Shown here: positions 60,491 to 64,000 of the stretch, piece by piece | How the letters are laid out: each line of letters begins with the position of its first letter | Position numbering within the stretch: the stretch's first letter is position 1 | Origin: Actinoplanes italicus | GTDB taxonomy: Bacteria; Actinomycetota; Actinomycetes; Mycobacteriales; Micromonosporaceae | Direction: 5' to 3' | Length of the DNA: 64,000 nucleotides | Assembly (NCBI RefSeq): GCF_003001815.1 | Contig: NZ_PVMZ01000020.1 | Location: 165,073-229,072, forward strand | Program-made: the position numbers and the translations under genes | Notes under the pieces: model-generated | What the model was told of the DNA's origin: nothing | Databases searched by the model: none | Seen by the model: only the letters and a program-made list of their open reading frames with translations

Positions 60491-61849
60491 TTGAAACGCC
60501 CCGGCACGGCCGCACTCGGCGGACTCTGCCTCGCCACCACCGCCTACTCCGTCCTGCAGTCGCTGGTCGTGCCCGCGCTCGGCGTGTTCCAGCGCGAGCT
60601 CGACACCACGCCGTCCGGCACGGCGTGGCTGCTCACCGCGTTCCTGCTGAGCGCGTCGATCTCCACGCCGGTGCTCGGCCGACTCGCCGACGCCTACGGA
60701 AAACGCCGCATCCTGATCATCGCTCTGACCGCTATGAGCATCGGAGCCCTCACCTCCGCGATCGCCACAACCCTGCCCGTCATGGTCGCCGGCCGCGTCG
60801 TGCAGGGCCTCGGCGGCGCCGTCTTCCCACTCTGCTTCGCCCTGGTCAGAGACCACCTTCCACCCGATCGACGCCCCCGCGCCTTCGTCGTCATATCGAC
60901 CGTGATGAGCATCGGTGGTGCCGCCGGAACCATCACGGCCGGCCCCATCCTCACCCTGCTTTCCTCGCGCTGGCTGTTTCTGATCCCCGCCCTGGTCTCC
61001 GCCCTCGCGATCATTCCGGTCGTCCTGCTCCTGCCGCGAGCCCGGCCTGCTTCCAGAAACACCACCATCGATTGGTACGGGGCCGCGCTGCTCTCCACCT
61101 GGCTCGGGCTGCTACTCACCGCCATCAGCCGATTCCCCGCACCCGGATGGTCCTGGCCCCTGATCGGCGTAGCCGTCCTGGCCCCGCTCTGGTGGCGCAG
61201 CCAGCGCCGCGCCGCCCAGCCTCTGATCGACCTGCGTACCCTCGCCCTGCCCACGGTCCGCGCCACCAACGCCGCCACGCTGTTGCTCGGCTTCGGCATG
61301 TTCGGCTCGTGGATGGTGATCCCGATGCTGATCGTCGACCGGTTCGCCGTCACCCCCACCGTCGTCGGCCTCGCGATGCTCCCCACCGCCGTCGGCAACC
61401 TGCTGATCATGCCGGTCCACAAGCGCCTCACCGCCCGGCAGGGCCCCCGCGCCGCGCTCGCCGCCGGTATCGGCGCCGCCGGCCTGTCCTACCTCGGCCT
61501 CGCCCTCTGGCACGCGACGCTGGTGCAGGTCTGCCTCGGCATCCTCGTCATGGGCGCCGGCGTCGGACTGGCCTTCAGCGCCGTAGGGGCCCTGGTGGTC
61601 GAGGCCGTCCCGAGCGAACAGACCGGCGTCTCCGCGGCGGTCAACACCGTCATGCGTACGGTCGGCGGCAGCCTCGGCACCGCGGTGGGCGGCTCGGTGC
61701 TCACCTGGTCGGCGGGGGAATCCTCCTACGTGACGGTGCTGCTGCTCTACGCCGTGGCACTGGCCGGCGCGCTGCTCTGCGCCGTTCAGGTGCCCCGCCC
61801 CGTCACCGCAGCCGGGGAGCCGGCCGCAGCTCCGACGGGTTCCGCTTGA
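60491..61849 (+). CDS. MFS transporter (multidrug-type, 14-helix family)
   Basis: About 452 residues, 13-14 membrane helices. Motif A LGRLADAYGKRRILIIALTA; motif C-like GRVVQGLGGAVFPLCFALVR. TTG at 60491 with AGGAAAGG upstream is the best start; no ATG or GTG is suitably placed. It is probably a drug or metabolite exporter, independent of the sulfonate operon because of the palindrome and 217-bp gap. Confidence 0.85.
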   Translation: MKRPGTAALGGLCLATTAYSVLQSLVVPALGVFQRELDTTPSGTAWLLTAFLLSASISTPVLGRLADAYGKRRILIIALTAMSIGALTSAIATTLPVMVAGRVVQGLGGAVFPLCFALVRDHLPPDRRPRAFVVISTVMSIGGAAGTITAGPILTLLSSRWLFLIPALVSALAIIPVVLLLPRARPASRNTTIDWYGAALLSTWLGLLLTAISRFPAPGWSWPLIGVAVLAPLWWRSQRRAAQPLIDLRTLALPTVRATNAATLLLGFGMFGSWMVIPMLIVDRFAVTPTVVGLAMLPTAVGNLLIMPVHKRLTARQGPRAALAAGIGAAGLSYLGLALWHATLVQVCLGILVMGAGVGLAFSAVGALVVEAVPSEQTGVSAAVNTVMRTVGGSLGTAVGGSVLTWSAGESSYVTVLLLYAVALAGALLCAVQVPRPVTAAGEPAAAPTGSA

Positions 61850-61965
61850 CGATCGTCCCGCCGAACCCGTGGTCAGGGGTGCAGCGGTCGAGGTATTCCG
61901 CCGTGGTGCGGGCGGCGCCTCACGCGGACCGGCGCCCCGGACTCCGCCGTCGACGGCACTCACCC

Positions 61966-62100
61966 GCTCGGCGCTTCTGAGCGGCCTCCTGAGGCGTCGT
62001 GCCCGATCCAGCTCGGCGCTCGTGAGTGGCCCCCAGAGGCGTCGTGCCCGATCCAGCTCGGCGCTCGTGAGCGGTCCTCCGCGTGTCGTGCCCGGTCACA
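61966..62100. repeat. 45-bp tandem repeat, three copies
   Basis: Units begin GCTCGGCGCT at 61966, 62011 and 62056, with a partial fourth at 62101; copies 1 and 2 share GAGGCGTCGTGCCCGATCCA. It lies between convergent genes and includes the stop of the minus-strand hypothetical gene. 61850-61965 holds no gene. Confidence 0.92.
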
Positions 62101-62701
62101 GCTCGGCCGGGACGCTCTGGCGCCGGGCCTCCGCCACATCCGCCATCAGCTGATCCCACTTCTCGTCCGGACGGAACCGGGCTACCCGGATGCTCTTGGC
62201 GGCCCGCGCCGACGTGTACTCCCACCAGGCCGCCACCCGAACCGGCCACAACCCGACCCGCATCGCCCCAGCGAGGAAGCATCGGTGCGCGATCAGGGTG
62301 GCCGCGAGCATCTCCGGATCCAGCTCCACGTCCGGATCATCGATGGCCCGCCCGAGCGCCCGGACGTCCCGATGCATCTCCGAGTAGCCGATCATCCCGG
62401 GCATCGCCGGAACCAGCAGCTCATCCTCGGGATCAACCAGATCATCGGCGTACGCGGGCGCGAACACCACATCATCGACGGTGAAAATGAGCGGCAGGGA
62501 CTCGCGCTTGCGCTTGATGTCCACCTGCACGGCCGGCGCCCCGGTCGGCACCATCACCTCATAAGCGTCCAGCACATCCCGGAACAAGATCCGGGCGGTG
62601 TCACCGATCGCCGGCACCACCACCGTGACCACACCGGGAGCGGCGCTCACTTGAGTACCGGGAATCTCACCGATCAGGTCGGCCAGCTCGTCAGTGCGCA
62701 T
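62096..62701 (-). CDS. Hypothetical soluble protein
   Basis: I do not recognise the family. 201 residues: MRTDELADLIGEIPGTQVSA, a beta-rich middle (VVTVVVPAIGDTARILFRDV; LPLIFTVDDVVFAPAY) and a helical, basic C-terminus (ARAAKSIRVARFRPDEKWDQ). Third-position GC and a clean start support coding. The final codons lie in the 45-bp repeat. Confidence 0.6.
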   Translation of the reverse strand: MRTDELADLIGEIPGTQVSAAPGVVTVVVPAIGDTARILFRDVLDAYEVMVPTGAPAVQVDIKRKRESLPLIFTVDDVVFAPAYADDLVDPEDELLVPAMPGMIGYSEMHRDVRALGRAIDDPDVELDPEMLAATLIAHRCFLAGAMRVGLWPVRVAAWWEYTSARAAKSIRVARFRPDEKWDQLMADVAEARRQSVPAEL

Positions 62702-62791
62702 GCGTCCGTTATAGGCCCTCAGCGCACTTCAGGCAGCCCGCCGCCCTCACTCGTCTTCGCTTCGCCCTTGCCCGCGGCCTCGCCCCCGGGT

Positions 62792-62848
62792 CTGTCGTCA
62801 CCGGTAGTTTCTGTCGTCACCGGTAGTTTCTGTCGTCACCGATAGTTG
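62792..62848. repeat. 19-bp tandem repeat, three copies
   Basis: CTGTCGTCACCGGTAGTTT at 62792 and 62811, and a third copy with changes at 62830. It lies upstream of the hypothetical gene start. Confidence 0.9.
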
Positions 62849-63145
62849 ATGTCGACATCGGCCGGCCGTGGTGGATGTTGGAATTTGCTCGACATCGCGA
62901 TCGTGCGGTTCTGCCGATCGCCTGTCGCTGCCTGGCCTCACCCCGTTCCAGCCGCCCGGCGGCGGTCGGCCAGCGGTTCTCGGGCTTCTCGCTGAACTTG
63001 CGCGATGCAGGATCCATCGTCCGCCGGGACCGAATCGCAACGACGCGACGAACCGGCACCCGAACTTCGGCCATCTCGGTCGCGTGCTGATCGCGGGCCA
63101 TCGGCGTTCAATCGGTCGCGCAGGCAGGTCACCCCTCCCGGGCTT

Positions 63146-63249
63146 GTGTGGTGTTCTGGGGTGCGTATGTGGGCGTGGGTTGCCACGTGGCCGGGGGTTT
63201 CGGCTTGTGTGGTGTTCTGCGGTGCGTATGTGGGCGTAGGTCACCACTC
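63146..63249. repeat. 61-bp hairpin repeat, two copies (copy B of a dispersed family)
   Basis: Units at 63146-63187 and 63207-63249 with the same 61-bp period as 39251-39415. Shared words are GTGGTGTTCTG, GTGGGCGTAGGTCACCAC and the spacing between them. The interior differs (GTGCGTAT instead of TCGGCTGG). Unit 1 has decayed (GTGGGTTGCCACG). Confidence 0.85.
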
Positions 63250-63276
63250 AGCCACGGCGGCAGTGTGGGCGGTGAT

Positions 63277-63332
63277 CGGGTCGTGGTGGGCGGGCCCTTC
63301 CGGCTTGGGGAGGTCCCACCCACCACGACCCG
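63277..63332. repeat. Large hairpin, 18-bp stem
   Basis: CGGGTCGTGGTGGGCGGG (63277-63294) pairs with CCCACCCACCACGACCCG (63315-63332) with one G-T pair; 20-base loop. Confidence 0.8.
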
Positions 63333-63636
63333 GCTCCAGAAACCTGCCAGGACGGCCATCCAACCCAGCGATGTCGCGGTTATCGAGAGCGGACCCACCG
63401 CCGCGACAAGGGCTCAGCCAGCACCCACGAAATTCAACCGGCCATCGGGCCATCGGCCATCGACCATCGCGGGCCAGGTTGGCCGGCCGAGGGTGTCTGC
63501 CTCAACTGAGGCAGGTTGTCGGGAGCCTGCGATACGGCTCGGCAGCCGAGATGTCTCCATTGATGGTCTTTGACGGGTGCCTGATCTGAGTTAATGCCCG
63601 GATATTTCCGTGTGACGGGCGTCGCGGGACCCCGGT

Positions 63637-63665
63637 TTGGCGTTGCTCAGAGGGGCTAGTAGTGT
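63637..63665 (+). promoter_or_regulatory. Upstream rRNA promoter candidate (P1)
   Basis: TTGGCG (63637-63642), 17 bases, TAGTGT (63660-63665). About 190 bp before the stronger promoter, as in multi-promoter actinobacterial rrn leaders. Confidence 0.45.
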
Positions 63666-63830
63666 TGTCCGAGCCGCCAGGGAGACGGGCGAGCGAGCGG
63701 GACCGTTCATCGGGCCCGGCGCGGCCGTCCTGGAGGAACCTCGGACAAGATCGCGCGATCTAGCATCGCGTGCTCTTTGGGGTGCCCGTGCAGTTTCTGC
63801 GGTTGTTGAATTCGGTTGCGAAACGCGGAT

Positions 63831-63858
63831 TTGACACGGCGGAAACGGCGGGTAAAGT
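63831..63858 (+). promoter_or_regulatory. rRNA operon promoter
   Basis: Perfect TTGACA (63831-63836), 16 bases, TAAAGT (63853-63858). Near-consensus housekeeping promoter in an otherwise non-coding stretch leading to the rRNA leader. Confidence 0.85.
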
Positions 63859-64000
63859 AGAGCGAGTGCCCCGGAGGGCGGGCCGCGAAGCGGGTCGCAG
63901 AATGGTGTGCGGTTGTTCTTTGAGAACTCAACAGGGTGCTTGATAAGCCAGTGCCAATTATGGCAATACCCGGGCTTGTCTTCGGACAGGTCTAGGATTC
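63859..64000 (+). ncRNA. rRNA operon leader (16S gene begins beyond the window)
   Basis: Contains GTTCTTTGAGAACTCAACAG (63913-63932), the conserved actinobacterial rrn leader word around boxA, then GCTTGATAAGCCAGTGCC and a CTTGTC-TTCG-GACAG hairpin (63976-63991). These precede 16S rRNA in Micromonosporaceae. The mature 16S start is not reached. Confidence 0.8.

Larger units (their letters stand above)
62849..63630. other. Non-coding repeat-rich region before the rRNA promoters
   Basis: About 0.8 kb with no supported gene: open frames here lack starts, codon bias and family resemblance. It holds two copies of the dispersed hairpin repeat and an 18-bp-stem hairpin, listed separately. Confidence 0.6.

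Noticed and set aside
62868..63589. Several overlapping frames in the region before the rRNA operon
   Set aside because: They overlap repeats and hairpins, have no ribosome-binding site and show no family resemblance.

Overview
This window is high-GC actinobacterial DNA, probably from a soil Micromonosporaceae member such as Actinoplanes or a relative. The reasons are the codon bias, GTG starts, ATGA/GTGA gene overlaps, leaderless-looking starts, a Spo0M-type sporulation protein, two PF04672 methyltransferases, and an rRNA leader at the right edge of the kind seen in this family. The genus is an inference. No rRNA or tRNA gene lies inside the window; the 16S gene should begin just past base 64000.

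Layout. 1-4936: the 3' end of a TetR regulator gene, a latex-clearing rubber oxygenase (lcp), and a tripartite tricarboxylate transporter operon (tctCBA) in which a deletion appears to have fused the tctC 3' end to the tctB 5' end. 4920-9902: a DUF5819/HTTM membrane pair, then a uronate operon (symporter, kduI, IclR). 9984-17287: a DUF418 protein, a two-component system whose response regulator is frameshifted, a YCII/ECF42 sigma pair with its own ECF-type promoter, a GNAT, and a TetR gene divergent from an FAD monooxygenase with twin operators between them. 17295-21182: two secreted proteins, an M6 metalloprotease and an S15 X-Pro peptidase. 21203-27631: a decayed fragment of a radical-SAM gene, a coiled-coil protein, a secreted GH10-CBM13-GH62 arabinoxylanase, a broken sigma/anti-sigma pair, and the intact B12-binding radical-SAM gene. 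27643-36071: a flavodoxin-fold oxidoreductase, a nucleotidyltransferase/holin-like pair, and the 4-hydroxybenzoate to 3-oxoadipate branch (pobA, IclR regulator, pcaH-pcaG-pcaB-pcaL).

36072-46903: a membrane protein, an orphan CebR-like operator, a secreted AA10 LPMO with CBM2, a DUF2087 regulator, then an MFS exporter and LysR gene divergent from a five-gene ring-cleavage cluster (FAD monooxygenase, VOC extradiol dioxygenase, FAH hydrolase, alpha/beta C-C hydrolase, cyclase-like hydrolase) whose substrate I cannot name. 46917-54954: small regulatory and signalling genes, a PAS hybrid histidine kinase between two PF04672 methyltransferases, and spo0M with a strong terminator. 55013-60323: a sulfonate operon (ssuA-ssuB-ssuC-tauD-like-LLM monooxygenase) preceded by a 23-codon Cys-rich leader peptide. 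60491-64000: an MFS transporter, a hypothetical gene, about 0.9 kb of repeat-rich non-coding DNA, and the rRNA operon promoters and leader.

Common threads. Most operons serve scavenging of plant polymers and aromatics (rubber, arabinoxylan, cellulose or chitin, uronates, 4-hydroxybenzoate, organosulfonates), each with a local regulator and often a visible operator. The window also carries many short tandem repeats (15, 19, 20, 28, 45 and 61 bp periods), nearly all at or just beyond gene 3' ends, including a dispersed 61-bp hairpin repeat found at two loci 24 kb apart. Four loci show decay: tctC/tctB, the response regulator, the sigma/anti-sigma pair and the radical-SAM remnant.
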